From contig NZ_VULX01000003.1 of assembly GCF_009696465.1 (NCBI RefSeq), positions 124,001 through 188,000 of the forward strand: 64,000 nt of DNA, written 5' to 3'. The notes under the pieces are model-generated. The model made no database searches and had not been told where the DNA came from. It saw nothing but the letters and a program-made list of their open reading frames with translations. This stretch comes from Inconstantimicrobium porci. Lineage in GTDB: Bacteria; Bacillota; Clostridia; Clostridiales; Clostridiaceae. The translations under genes were made by a program, and so were the position numbers. This document shows positions 35,490 to 43,757 of the stretch, piece after piece. Positions within the stretch are counted from its first letter, which is position 1; each line of letters starts with the position of its first letter.

Positions 35490-36254
35490 TTATATATCTC
35501 TAAATATAAGCAGTTGATGTGAACCAGAAAGATCCGCACGTCCGATGGCAAATATTGTGTGGTAGGCACCGGATGCTAGAGAAACATTAGGAGCAATTAA
35601 TTTCTTCAAACTATAATCCTTTGGAAATACTTCAAAACTATAGATACCTGGTGAAAGATCTACATAACTTGTAGTTTCACCATATTCAATTTCATTAAAT
35701 AACTGTTGCTCACTATCTATTGTGACATTTAGCAATGGTGATGACGGAACGAGATTACTGAAACGGACATGGATACCCTTATAACTTGTTGTATCTTTGT
35801 TTTTGGTTTTTAGCATAAGTATACTTATTTTGCTACTGTTTTCGATTATTGCAAAAGTATAGTGATTATTATTGCATATTTTTGTGTTAGATATAAGAAT
35901 TGGATTTTGATGGGTTCCTGATTTGTATAATTTTATAGTATAAGTACCAGAAGGTATACAAATATATGATGTCATAGATGTATAATTAATATTTTTCTTA
36001 ATAAGTTGTGAGTTTATATAAATGTCTATGCTGTTTTTTGAATGTGCTGCATGAAAGAATCTAATATAGGATTGGCTTGATGTATTTCTACTAAGGTTGT
36101 CATCAGAAAAAAAAGGTTCTTTCATGATAACTGGTGTGAAAAAGTTGATATTTTTAGTTGGGTTATATAGTTGATTTAAAATTTCTGATGATAAAGGAGC
36201 AAAGTTTAAATCCTTTGCATCAGTACCTTCCATGTATTTTTTATCTGGATACAT
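35490..36254 (-). CDS. DUF4397 domain-containing protein, no signal peptide
   Basis: Two DUF4397-type beta domains follow an N-terminal 65-residue segment. Domain 1 (about 68-150) has SYIRFFHAAHSKNSIDIYIN and SGTYTIKLYKSG; domain 2 (about 160-250) has GIHVRFSNLVPSSPLLNVTI and PGIYSFEVFP. DUF4397 proteins are generally secreted or surface beta-sandwich proteins of unknown function. This one lacks a signal peptide, membrane helix or wall anchor. The ATG at 36254 follows GGAGG. A sequence resembling a sigma-E promoter lies upstream, which would fit a spore-envelope protein, but that is inference. Confidence 0.78.
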   Translation of the reverse strand: MYPDKKYMEGTDAKDLNFAPLSSEILNQLYNPTKNINFFTPVIMKEPFFSDDNLSRNTSSQSYIRFFHAAHSKNSIDIYINSQLIKKNINYTSMTSYICIPSGTYTIKLYKSGTHQNPILISNTKICNNNHYTFAIIENSSKISILMLKTKNKDTTSYKGIHVRFSNLVPSSPLLNVTIDSEQQLFNEIEYGETTSYVDLSPGIYSFEVFPKDYSLKKLIAPNVSLASGAYHTIFAIGRADLSGSHQLLIFRDI

Positions 36255-36283
36255 TACATGCCTCCATAAAATATTATATATAA

Positions 36284-36310
36284 AGTATATGATTTAAAAT
36301 AGCAAAATAT
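36284..36310 (-). promoter_or_regulatory. Candidate sporulation (sigma-E-like) promoter for the DUF4397 gene
   Basis: On the minus strand ATATT (36306-36310) and CATATACT (36284-36291) are separated by 14 bases, close to the Bacillus sigma-E pattern (ATATT, then CATACA-T). AT-rich sequence makes chance matches easy, so this is tentative. Confidence 0.3.
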
Positions 36311-36368
36311 ATTATTTTTTGTATCCATCTAGAATTATCTACAATAATATATAGTGGAGGTAATGTAT

Positions 36369-37673
36369 ATGTTGGATAAGGATATTATTAATTGCAGAGA
36401 TACTATTGTGGGTATAGATACTTTAGTTAAAAATATCTATGGAGAAGATACTAAATATATTAATTTCGATAATGCTGCAACTACGCCGCCATTTAAAAAT
36501 ATTTTTGATGAGTTAGAAAAATATATGAATTATTACGCTTCAGTTGGAAGAGGAGTGGGATACAAATCTAAGATATCCTCTGATTTATATAATAAATCAA
36601 GACAGAGAGTAAAAAAATTCTTTGATATAAATGATGAAAGATATACTGTTATTTATAGTATGAATACTACCCAGTCAATTAATATATTAGCAAATGCTTT
36701 AGTTAAGAGCAAAAAAGATATAGTTATTTCAACTAGGATGGAACATCATTCAAACGATTTGCCTTGGAGAAAGTATGCGACTGTTAAATATGTTGAGGTT
36801 GATGAAAAAGGAAAACTAAAGGTGGAACAATTCGAGAAGCTATGTAAAAAATATTTAGGAAAAGTTAAGGTGGTTACAGTTACAGGGGCATCTAATGTAA
36901 CTGGATATATTAATGATGTTCACTATATAGCAAAGATAGCTCATAAATATAATGCGGTTATTGTTGTGGATGGAGCACAGCTTGTTCCACACAAGAAAAT
37001 AAATATTTTAGGAAGTTGTAAAGAAGAAGAAATTGATTTTATGGTATTTTCTGCACATAAAATGTATGCGCCTTTTGGAACAGGAGTAATAGTTGGAAAG
37101 ATTGATAGGTTCAATGAAAAGTACCCATTTATTTCTGGGGGAGGGACTGTAGATATTGTAGGCCATGACAGGGTGTTCTGGCTTAAGGCACCTAAAAAAG
37201 AAGAGGGAGGAACACCTAATGTTGCAGGAGTATTATCACTTATTACTGCAATGGATGATATGGAGAATATAGGACTCGATAAAATTGAGTTACAGGAAAA
37301 TCTGCTGAAAGATTATTTTACAGAAAAAATCATGAAGATTCCAGAGGTGACATTGTATTATGACCCAGATGATAAGAAAAGAGTTTCAGTATGCTGCTTT
37401 AATATAAAGGGGCATAGACATCAGGAACTCGCGGAGTATCTTGGTAACAAGGAGTGTATTGGCATAAGGACAGGATGTTTTTGTGCACAGCCTTATGTAA
37501 AAAAGTTGCTTGGTATAAAAGATAGTGATACATTCATTTTTGCATCTGATAAATCACTTTATACACCAGGCATGATAAGAGTAAGCTTTGCGTTTTATAA
37601 TACAGTTGAGGAGATAGATTATTTTATTGAGGCAGTTAAAAGATTCATTAAAATAACAGCTGATAAAAAGTAA
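36369..37673 (+). CDS. Class V aminotransferase-fold PLP enzyme (SufS/cysteine desulfurase-like)
   Basis: A 434-residue fold-type I PLP protein. It has FDNAATTPPF at the N-terminus, ISTRMEHHSNDLPWR, the cofactor Asp and Gln in VVDGAQLVPH, the Schiff-base Lys in FSAHKMYAPFGTG, and a late RTGCFCAQPY where the desulfurase cysteine would be. It resembles SufS/CsdA enzymes but is longer than NifS and has no SufU/SufBCD neighbours, so its sulfur acceptor or real substrate is uncertain. The ATG at 36369 is chosen: GGAGGT ends eight bases upstream, while GTG 36354 and ATG 36363 are too close. It is divergent from the DUF4397 gene. Confidence 0.82.
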   Translation: MLDKDIINCRDTIVGIDTLVKNIYGEDTKYINFDNAATTPPFKNIFDELEKYMNYYASVGRGVGYKSKISSDLYNKSRQRVKKFFDINDERYTVIYSMNTTQSINILANALVKSKKDIVISTRMEHHSNDLPWRKYATVKYVEVDEKGKLKVEQFEKLCKKYLGKVKVVTVTGASNVTGYINDVHYIAKIAHKYNAVIVVDGAQLVPHKKINILGSCKEEEIDFMVFSAHKMYAPFGTGVIVGKIDRFNEKYPFISGGGTVDIVGHDRVFWLKAPKKEEGGTPNVAGVLSLITAMDDMENIGLDKIELQENLLKDYFTEKIMKIPEVTLYYDPDDKKRVSVCCFNIKGHRHQELAEYLGNKECIGIRTGCFCAQPYVKKLLGIKDSDTFIFASDKSLYTPGMIRVSFAFYNTVEEIDYFIEAVKRFIKITADKK

Positions 37674-37695
37674 TTGTATATAAAACTTCATAAAG

Positions 37696-37726
37696 AAGGA
37701 CTGCCCAAAATAGACAGTCCTTTTTT
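37696..37726. terminator. Bidirectional terminator
   Basis: AAGGACTG (37696-37703) pairs with CAGTCCTT (37715-37722) with T-run to 37726, between the convergent class V enzyme and phosphofructokinase genes. Confidence 0.8.
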
Positions 37727-37732
37727 ATGGAT

Positions 37733-38950
37733 TTAATTATTAAATACTTTATAAACTGGAGTATAATTATTAGAATTATAATCTGCAGTTCCGAAAATAA
37801 GTGGTTTTAAATATTCAATTGCTTCATCAGTAACATTATTTCCACGTTCATTAATCCATTTATTGGGAAAATATTTTACCTTATTAGCAACATTTTTAGC
37901 AGGTACTAAGAATGTAGAACTTGCATATGGATTAGAAGAATCTCTTTTTATTGCAACCATCTTTCCTGAGTGACCTTCTAGAGAATATTTTAAAGCATCA
38001 CAGCCGACAGTATATGCTTCTTCAACATCAACTTTTGATGATAGATGCATTGAACATCTTTGAAGTACACCTAATTCTAGGACTTTAACACGAGTAGTGA
38101 TGTTATTCTCTATTATAAGATTCTTTAAATAATTACCTACACCACCTAACTGAGTATGACCAAAATTATCATGGCTACCTTTTGTATTTATAGCAGAAAG
38201 AAATGTGTCATCACTGTTTTTAAGTCCTTCAGATGCAACTATATAAACGTGCTTCTTTTCTTTGTATATTCTTGAAACGTCCTCGATAAATGATTTTTCA
38301 TCAAAGGCTGTTTCAGGAAGATAAATTAGATCAGGAGCTTGTTTGCCATCTATAACTGCAAGACAGCTGGCAGCTGTAAGCCAACCAGTATCACGTCCCA
38401 TTGTTTCCAAAATGAAGACACCATTATCCATATAGACTGTTGAATCAAGATAAGTTTCTAATGTGCTTGTAGCAATGAATTTAGCTGCACTTCCGAAACC
38501 TGGTGTATGATCCGTATACATTAAATCATTATCTATAGTTTTTGGAATACCGATGAATTTTATGTCGATTTCTTTTTCTTCAGCAAGCGCACCTAATTTT
38601 GATATTGTATCCATAGAATCATTACCGCCAACATAGAAAAATGCTTTAACATCTAAACTATCAAGTATATCTAATAGTTTTACATATTCACTATCGTCAA
38701 TTTTATAGTCTTTTAATTTATATCTGCAGGAACCAAGTCCTGAAGATGGAGTATATCTAAATGTATTTAAGTCATCATGAGAAATATTTGTAAGATTAAT
38801 TATATTTTTGTTTAATATACCTTGGATACCATTAAGTCCAGCATACACGTTATCAAAGGCTTTGATTTTATTATTTGTTTCTACAAGTCCTGCAACACTA
38901 GCATTTATTACTGCAGTAGGACCTCCTGATTGGGCTATTATACAGTTCAT
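37733..38950 (-). CDS. pfp: 6-phosphofructokinase, pyrophosphate-dependent type
   Basis: A 405-residue PFK-A superfamily enzyme that phosphorylates fructose 6-phosphate in glycolysis. The nucleotide-binding turn reads YVGGNDSMDT and the catalytic loop PKTIDND. A Lys in the position usually Gly in ATP-PFK (PGTIDND), plus an Asp two residues after the GG, are marks of PPi-using enzymes, so PPi is the likely phosphoryl donor, making the step reversible. Other motifs are ETMGRDTGWL and LGVLQRCSMHLSS. The length exceeds the 320 residues of ATP-PfkA. The ATG at 38950 follows AAAGGAG. The gene stands alone. Confidence 0.85.
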   Translation of the reverse strand: MNCIIAQSGGPTAVINASVAGLVETNNKIKAFDNVYAGLNGIQGILNKNIINLTNISHDDLNTFRYTPSSGLGSCRYKLKDYKIDDSEYVKLLDILDSLDVKAFFYVGGNDSMDTISKLGALAEEKEIDIKFIGIPKTIDNDLMYTDHTPGFGSAAKFIATSTLETYLDSTVYMDNGVFILETMGRDTGWLTAASCLAVIDGKQAPDLIYLPETAFDEKSFIEDVSRIYKEKKHVYIVASEGLKNSDDTFLSAINTKGSHDNFGHTQLGGVGNYLKNLIIENNITTRVKVLELGVLQRCSMHLSSKVDVEEAYTVGCDALKYSLEGHSGKMVAIKRDSSNPYASSTFLVPAKNVANKVKYFPNKWINERGNNVTDEAIEYLKPLIFGTADYNSNNYTPVYKVFNN

Positions 38951-39238
38951 TATATTGCTCCTTTATACTTTAGTTTTGTCGCGGGTTATACTCGACAGTC
39001 TAAATGTGCTATACAATATGCGTAATTAATATAACGTATATATAATACAACAAAATATATTAAAAATAAAGTATTTTTTTATTTCAGTGTGTAAGCATAA
39101 ATAAAATAACTTTTTAATACAAATAATGTAGAATGCAAATGCTATGCTATTTATAATATTATCAATTTATCGATGTTTTATTATTAAGTTATTTTTATAG
39201 CATTAAACAAAATTACTAATAAAAGTGAGGGTGGGATT
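38951..39238. other. Divergent intergenic region without recognised gene
   Basis: These 288 bases lie between the divergent pfp and mntP genes. I see very AT-rich promoter-like sequence and a short GTCG/CGAC inverted repeat near 38979-38997. There is no open frame with a ribosome site, and no yybP-ykoY manganese riboswitch features ahead of mntP. Confidence 0.5.
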
Positions 39239-39787
39239 ATGAATTTTATTAATCTGTTTATTATTGCAGTTGCCTTAGCCATGGATGCTTCTGGCGTTTC
39301 AATAAGCCTTGGGATAAGGGATGCCTTAAAAGCAAAACAGAAAATATATTTTGTTTTATCATTTGCTGTTTTTCAATTTCTTTTTTCATTTATAGGAGCA
39401 TATTCTGGAATGCTTTTTAGTAAGCATCTTGCTTCAGTACCTTCAATAATTGGAGGTATTACAATTGCAGTTGTAGGTGTATTGATGATAAAAGAAGGAA
39501 TGGAAGGTAAGTCTGATTATATGCTTACAAAATGGAGTATGTATATTATACTGGGTATATCAGTAAGTATTGATGCACTTGTTGTAGGTTTTACTGCATT
39601 TCAGAATTTAAGGAATTTTACAACCATACTTTGGGATACTATATTTATTGGAATTATAACCTTTATGTTCAGTGCGTTAGCATTTTATGCAGCAGGAAAG
39701 GTTAAAAAGATTTCCTTTATTCCCAAGTATGCAGATTATATAGGCGGTGTTATGCTTATTTTACTAGGTCTAAAGATGATATTTTAA
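39239..39787 (+). CDS. mntP: Manganese efflux pump MntP
   Basis: A 182-residue protein of six membrane helices built from two related halves. Each half carries an acidic motif: ALAMDASGVSISLG in helix 1 and GISVSIDALVVGFT in helix 4. These Asp residues are needed for Mn2+ export in MntP. The ATG follows a GAGGGTGGG region. The next gene begins 9 bases after its stop, so the two form an operon with a channel-like protein. Confidence 0.92.
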   Translation: MNFINLFIIAVALAMDASGVSISLGIRDALKAKQKIYFVLSFAVFQFLFSFIGAYSGMLFSKHLASVPSIIGGITIAVVGVLMIKEGMEGKSDYMLTKWSMYIILGISVSIDALVVGFTAFQNLRNFTTILWDTIFIGIITFMFSALAFYAAGKVKKISFIPKYADYIGGVMLILLGLKMIF

Positions 39788-39796
39788 GGTGTTAAT

Positions 39797-40582
39797 ATGG
39801 ATGGAAAAAGACGTTTTAACAGACTTTTAGCCGGAATAATAACTTTGTCTGCCATAGTAGTATTATGTTTACAGATCGGACTTATAACTTCTAAAAGAAT
39901 TTATGATACTCTTGCAGTTTTTGATAATTTATTTTGGGTTATATTTTTCTTTGAGTATTTGTTAGAACTTGCACTGTCAGAAAACAAAGCTGAATTTGTT
40001 AAGGAAAATATTATTAATGTTATAGCTATTATTCCCGAGAATATATTTGTGTTTTTTCTTATGGTTTCAGGTATGCAATATTATATCAGTGGCCTTAAGA
40101 TAGTACAGTTGTCTAAGCTTATAAGAATAATTTTATATATACTTAAATTCAGGAGCGAAGTTCATAATGTAATTAAAATAACACTTCTTGATTATGCAAT
40201 AGCAGGAACTGCAACCACAATGGTGATTGGGGCTGTTGGAATGTCTATTACAGAAGATATGAGTTTTGCAGATGCGTTATGGTGGAGTTTTGTTACGGCC
40301 ACTACAGTGGGATATGGTGATATAACTCCAACAACAATTATAGGTAAATGTATTGCTGCGGTACTGATGATAAACAGTGTTATATTTATTAGTATGCTTA
40401 CTGCAACAATTGCAACTTATTTTACGACAAAGGATGAATATATTGAAAAGAATTATGAGAACAGAGCGGTTTATCAGATTGTAGAGAGTCTTAAAAATTT
40501 TGATAATTTATCTGAAGATGATATTGATAAGATTTATTATGTTTTAAAAAGTTTAAAAAAACATAATAATAAAAATAAATAA
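39797..40582 (+). CDS. Ion channel protein with potassium selectivity filter
   Basis: A 261-residue membrane protein. Several hydrophobic segments in the first 120 residues resemble a voltage-sensor-like bundle (an Arg/Lys-bearing helix KLIRIILYILKFRSE). A pore loop with TATTVGYGDITPTT, the canonical K+ filter TVGYGD, and a final helix (CIAAVLMINSVIFISMLTAT) follow. The C-terminus is a short charged cytoplasmic helix rather than an RCK domain. AAGGTG precedes the ATG. Co-transcription with mntP is very likely; why a K+ channel sits with a Mn exporter is not evident. Confidence 0.85.
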   Translation: MDGKRRFNRLLAGIITLSAIVVLCLQIGLITSKRIYDTLAVFDNLFWVIFFFEYLLELALSENKAEFVKENIINVIAIIPENIFVFFLMVSGMQYYISGLKIVQLSKLIRIILYILKFRSEVHNVIKITLLDYAIAGTATTMVIGAVGMSITEDMSFADALWWSFVTATTVGYGDITPTTIIGKCIAAVLMINSVIFISMLTATIATYFTTKDEYIEKNYENRAVYQIVESLKNFDNLSEDDIDKIYYVLKSLKKHNNKNK

Positions 40583-40685
40583 AATGATAAAAAAACAAAG
40601 TCCTGTGCTATAATAAATATAAAAGTTTAGTTTTATTCATAATTCTAAATGAAATGACATATTTTAATGAGAGCAGGGGAGAAGT

Positions 40686-41138
40686 GTGGAGGCTGATATT
40701 TTTTTAAGAGAGAATAATATTAAGGTAACAAAAGCAAGGATATATATTTATATGCTTCTTTCAAAGAGCCCAAATGCACTTACAGCTGAAGATATTTATA
40801 ATAGGAGCAGAGGTGAAAACATAGATATTAATTTATCTACAGTATATAGAACTTTAGAAGTGTTTGAGAAAAACAATATTGTAGAAAAGTTTAATATTGG
40901 TGAAAATAGTCATCTTTATTCTTTAGTAAAGGAAAAACATAGTCATATATTAAAGTGCAGTTTATGTAATAAAGAGATTAAGGTACCATGTCCGATGAAA
41001 CAAATAGAGGAACTCGTAAAAAATCAGACCGGTTTTACATTGACAGAACATAAGCTTGTACTTAAGGGAATATGTAGTGAGTGCAGTGAGAAGATTGCTA
41101 AAAGCAATAAGAATGATAAAGATAATAAAAACTGCTGA
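40686..41138 (+). CDS. zur: Fur-family repressor, probably Zur (zinc)
   Basis: A 150-residue Fur-family protein: winged helix with ISLSTVYRTLEVF-like recognition helix (DINLSTVYRTLEVFEKNNIV), His-rich hinge (EKHSHILKCSLC), and two CxxC pairs (CSLC and CSEC) that form the structural zinc site. Zinc specificity is inferred from the convergent ZnuBC genes next door. It starts with GTG at 40686 after AGGGGAGAA, with no in-frame ATG upstream. It likely represses the zinc importer through the palindrome at 42758-42774 when zinc is plentiful. Confidence 0.85.
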   Translation: MEADIFLRENNIKVTKARIYIYMLLSKSPNALTAEDIYNRSRGENIDINLSTVYRTLEVFEKNNIVEKFNIGENSHLYSLVKEKHSHILKCSLCNKEIKVPCPMKQIEELVKNQTGFTLTEHKLVLKGICSECSEKIAKSNKNDKDNKNC

Positions 41139-41175
41139 AGATAAATCATTTAGATTTGTCTTCAGCAGTTTTTTA
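41127..41175. terminator. Bidirectional terminator between zur and znuB
   Basis: AAAAACTGCTGAAGA (41127-41141) pairs with TCTTCAGCAGTTTTT (41159-41173) in an extended 20-base stem. It overlaps the stop codon of zur and precedes the stop of the convergent permease gene. Confidence 0.88.
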
Positions 41176-41178
41176 TTC

Positions 41179-41976
41179 CTAATTGGAGGAAGTAAGAGAA
41201 CTAATAATTATTGATACAATTAGAGTTGCAACAGTTGTAAGTGCTATAGTACCACCTGGAGCACTATCAAGCACGTATGATAAGAAAAGACCTAGAAATA
41301 TATCTATAACTCCAAATATAATTGAAATTATCAGAGTTTTTAAAAAGTTTTTCTTAAACTGCATAGCTGAGGCAACTGGAATAACAATAATTGATGATAT
41401 AACGAGAATACCCATAACTCTTATTGACATAGAAATAGTTACACCTATTATTACTGTAAATAAGTAATTTATTAATTTAGTATTTATTCCAGCAATCCTT
41501 GCACCCTCTTCATCAAAAGTAACATACATAAGTTTCTTATAAAGAACAATGATTAAAAGTATACATACTACTGAACATACAGCAATTGTAATCAGATCCT
41601 GTTTAGATACAGTCAGGATGCTTCCAAAAAGATATGAAGTGACTTTTGCGGAAGATTTACCGGTGCTTACCAGTACTATAGCTATACCGAGGCTTAGTGT
41701 AAGGATTATGGACATTACAAGTTCACTATATTTTTTGAAATAATTACGTAAGAACTCAATAAGTATTGCACAGCATGTTGTAAAGATTAATGCAGTAAGT
41801 ATGGGATTATAACCTAGCACAAGACCTATGGCTACACCTGCAAATGATGAATGAGATAGAGTATCTCCAATCATTGAATATCTTTTTAATACTAAAAATA
41901 ATCCTATACAAGGACATAAAATTGCTATGAATAATCCTGCTATATAAGCATTCTGCATAAATTCTAATTGAAACAT
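41179..41976 (-). CDS. znuB: Zinc/metal ABC transporter permease (ZnuB-like)
   Basis: A 265-residue ABC-3 family permease with eight or nine hydrophobic segments. The N-terminal part CIGLFLVLKRYSMIGDTLSH and SFAGVAIGL are conserved in ZnuB/MntB/SitC permeases. It forms the membrane channel of a divalent-metal importer, here probably zinc. It lies 15 bases downstream of the ATPase gene. No metal-binding lipoprotein (ZnuA) gene is in the window, so that component must be elsewhere. Confidence 0.88.
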   Translation of the reverse strand: MFQLEFMQNAYIAGLFIAILCPCIGLFLVLKRYSMIGDTLSHSSFAGVAIGLVLGYNPILTALIFTTCCAILIEFLRNYFKKYSELVMSIILTLSLGIAIVLVSTGKSSAKVTSYLFGSILTVSKQDLITIAVCSVVCILLIIVLYKKLMYVTFDEEGARIAGINTKLINYLFTVIIGVTISMSIRVMGILVISSIIVIPVASAMQFKKNFLKTLIISIIFGVIDIFLGLFLSYVLDSAPGGTIALTTVATLIVSIIISSLTSSN

Positions 41977-41991
41977 TTTTAATCAACCTTT

Positions 41992-42651
41992 CTAAGATGA
42001 GAAATTCTTTCTATAATATAAATTCTTATATTCATTAACAGTATATAGTAAAGCTTTTTTATCAGATACTTCAAGTATATGTGTAGAATATCGAAAAGCC
42101 TTTGAGATATCATGCTCTACAGATAATATTGTTATGTCATCTGTTTTATTAAGGTTGCTTATTGTATCGTAAATTTCCAGCTGTGATTGTTCGTCAACAC
42201 CAGTGCTCATTTCGTCTAAAAATAGCAACTGAGGATTTCCCATCAGCGCTCTTGCTATTAAGACTTTCTGGCACTGACCACCTGAAAGATTTCCAATCAA
42301 AGAGTTAAGTTTTCCTTCAAGGTTAAATTTTTTGAGAATTTTACTGTAGTTTTTTATGTGAAGCTTTAGTGCTGAGCCATGACAAGATAGAATTTCCTTA
42401 ACAGATATAGAAAACTGAGAGTTAAAACTATCAAGTCTCTGAGGCACATAACCTATTTTTTTTGAGTTTATTTCAATTCTGCCAGTAGAAGGTTTAAGTT
42501 GTTTTAAAAGTATTTTCACAAGAGTTGTTTTTCCGCTACCATTACTTCCTACAATTGAAACATATGAACCTTTTGGTATATTTAAATTTATATTTTCTAG
42601 TGTATAGTCTTTCTTATTATATGAAAAACTTAAATTGTGTATATTTATCAA
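41992..42651 (-). CDS. znuC: Zinc/metal ABC transporter ATP-binding protein (ZnuC-like)
   Basis: A 219-residue single ABC domain: Walker A GSNGSGKTT, signature LSGGQCQKVLIARAL, Walker B LLFLDEMSTGVD. The Walker B region has Glu-Met in place of the usual Glu-Pro, otherwise normal. The start is taken as TTG at 42651, eight bases after AGGAG; a GTG at 42660 in frame overlaps that ribosome site. It is the first gene of the znuCB unit, behind a promoter with a perfect palindrome. Confidence 0.86.
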   Translation of the reverse strand: MINIHNLSFSYNKKDYTLENINLNIPKGSYVSIVGSNGSGKTTLVKILLKQLKPSTGRIEINSKKIGYVPQRLDSFNSQFSISVKEILSCHGSALKLHIKNYSKILKKFNLEGKLNSLIGNLSGGQCQKVLIARALMGNPQLLFLDEMSTGVDEQSQLEIYDTISNLNKTDDITILSVEHDISKAFRYSTHILEVSDKKALLYTVNEYKNLYYRKNFSS

Positions 42652-42744
42652 GAGTATCACTCCTAGAGTTTTATGTGAGTCAAAAATTTAAATTTATATG
42701 ACTAATATGAAGTTTTTACATAAGCAAAAATAATTACGTTATAT

Positions 42745-42774
42745 ATTATACATTGTTTTGCAAATAATTTGCAA
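42745..42774 (-). promoter_or_regulatory. znuCB promoter with putative Zur operator
   Basis: On the minus strand TTGCAA (42769-42774) and TATAAT (42745-42750) are 18 bases apart. Overlapping the -35 is a perfect palindrome TTGCAAAT-A-ATTTGCAA (42758-42774), an 8-1-8 layout with an odd centre like Fur-superfamily boxes. Binding there would block RNA polymerase. Confidence 0.65.
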
Positions 42775-42787
42775 TATCTTCTTCTAG

Positions 42788-43171
42788 TTAATAATCTGTA
42801 GTATCTTTGCTTTCATAAGAATCGTTATATACATTATCTAATTTCCATGATGCATTCTGGGCTTTAGAAAAGTATGCTTTATAAGTAATACACTGATATG
42901 GTTTATTGATTGTCAGACCTTTAACTTCCACTACTGCTGTTTTTGAGTCTGAAAATTTAAGTTTCATGCTGTCTATCTTAGATAGTTTTTTTGATGTAAA
43001 TATACTTTCCGTAAGATAATAATTTGCTGCATTGTAAACATTTTTACAAATTGAATCGACATAATTCATCCATACAGCACAAACCATTATTGTAAATAGT
43101 ATTAATGTTGTTAATAGTTTGAACATATATACTTTAATTTTATGCTTTCTTCGCCTTCGTCTTGATGACAT
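42788..43171 (-). CDS. Hypothetical single-pass membrane protein (127 aa)
   Basis: It starts MSSRRRRRKHKIK, a strongly basic cytoplasmic end, followed by one membrane helix (LLTTLILFTIMVCAVWM). An extracellular domain of about 80 residues contains several strands (KTAVVEVKGLTINKPYQCIT), reminiscent of NTF2-like or DUF4878-type small domains, though I cannot assign it. The ATG at 43171 follows GGGGTGG; the GTG at 43180 is in that site. It lies upstream of the znuC promoter on the same strand. Confidence 0.6.
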   Translation of the reverse strand: MSSRRRRRKHKIKVYMFKLLTTLILFTIMVCAVWMNYVDSICKNVYNAANYYLTESIFTSKKLSKIDSMKLKFSDSKTAVVEVKGLTINKPYQCITYKAYFSKAQNASWKLDNVYNDSYESKDTTDY

Positions 43172-43238
43172 AATTACCACCCCTATTAAATAATTACAAA
43201 ACTATATTACCATATATTTACAAATAATTAAATAAATT

Positions 43239-43268
43239 TTGACTTTTTTATGTCAAGTGTTTTATACT
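43239..43268 (+). promoter_or_regulatory. Promoter upstream of the 132-aa gene and pepF
   Basis: TTGACT (43239-43244) and TATACT (43263-43268) with 18-base spacing. TTGAC at 43239-43243 and GTCAA at 43252-43256 form a short inverted repeat across the -35 and spacer, a possible operator. Confidence 0.55.
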
Positions 43269-43305
43269 ATAATGAATTAAGAATAACTAGAGAGGAGATG
43301 ATAAA

Positions 43306-43704
43306 ATGGATTTTTCATCATTAGTTTTAATTGAAAGAGATAATGAAGGTAAGTTTTTAAAAGAACATGGTAGCTATAAGGTGAATCAGGGAGCAGAATT
43401 TGTAACAAAATTCTATATGAGTGGTTCAAAAGTATATATAGAATTCAGTACCGGCAGGGATGTTGAGGAATGGGAATATAGCGCTATTTATGATCTTATG
43501 AGTATAGAAAACATTGAAAATAGTGGTTATAAAGTTGAAGAAATGCTTGATGAATATAACCCATCATGGAGGATTTGCTTTGATTTTAATGAAGATCATA
43601 ATGAAATGGAAGACAAGATAAATGATATACTTGATATGATTGATGAAGATATAGAAAAAGTTATGGAAGATATAAAGGGTAAAGAAGAGCAGTATACAGA
43701 GTAG
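43306..43704 (+). CDS. Conserved hypothetical protein (132 aa; DUF6762-like)
   Basis: A soluble acidic protein of clostridial type, beginning MDFSSLVLIERDNEGKFL. It has a strand-rich middle (KVYIEFSTGRDVEEWEYSAI) and a C-terminal amphipathic helix of Asp/Glu/Lys. It matches what I remember of the DUF6762 family, but I could not check this. Function is unknown. The ribosome site GAGAGGAGA is good. It is 54 bases upstream of pepF and may share its transcript. Confidence 0.6.
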   Translation: MDFSSLVLIERDNEGKFLKEHGSYKVNQGAEFVTKFYMSGSKVYIEFSTGRDVEEWEYSAIYDLMSIENIENSGYKVEEMLDEYNPSWRICFDFNEDHNEMEDKINDILDMIDEDIEKVMEDIKGKEEQYTE

Positions 43705-43757
43705 ACTGTATAAATTTCTGATTTAAAAATTAATACTGTTTAAGGAGTGGTTATAAT

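Noticed and set aside
39040-39238. A manganese riboswitch (yybP-ykoY) before mntP
   Set aside because: None of the conserved loops of that class can be found; the region is plain AT-rich sequence.
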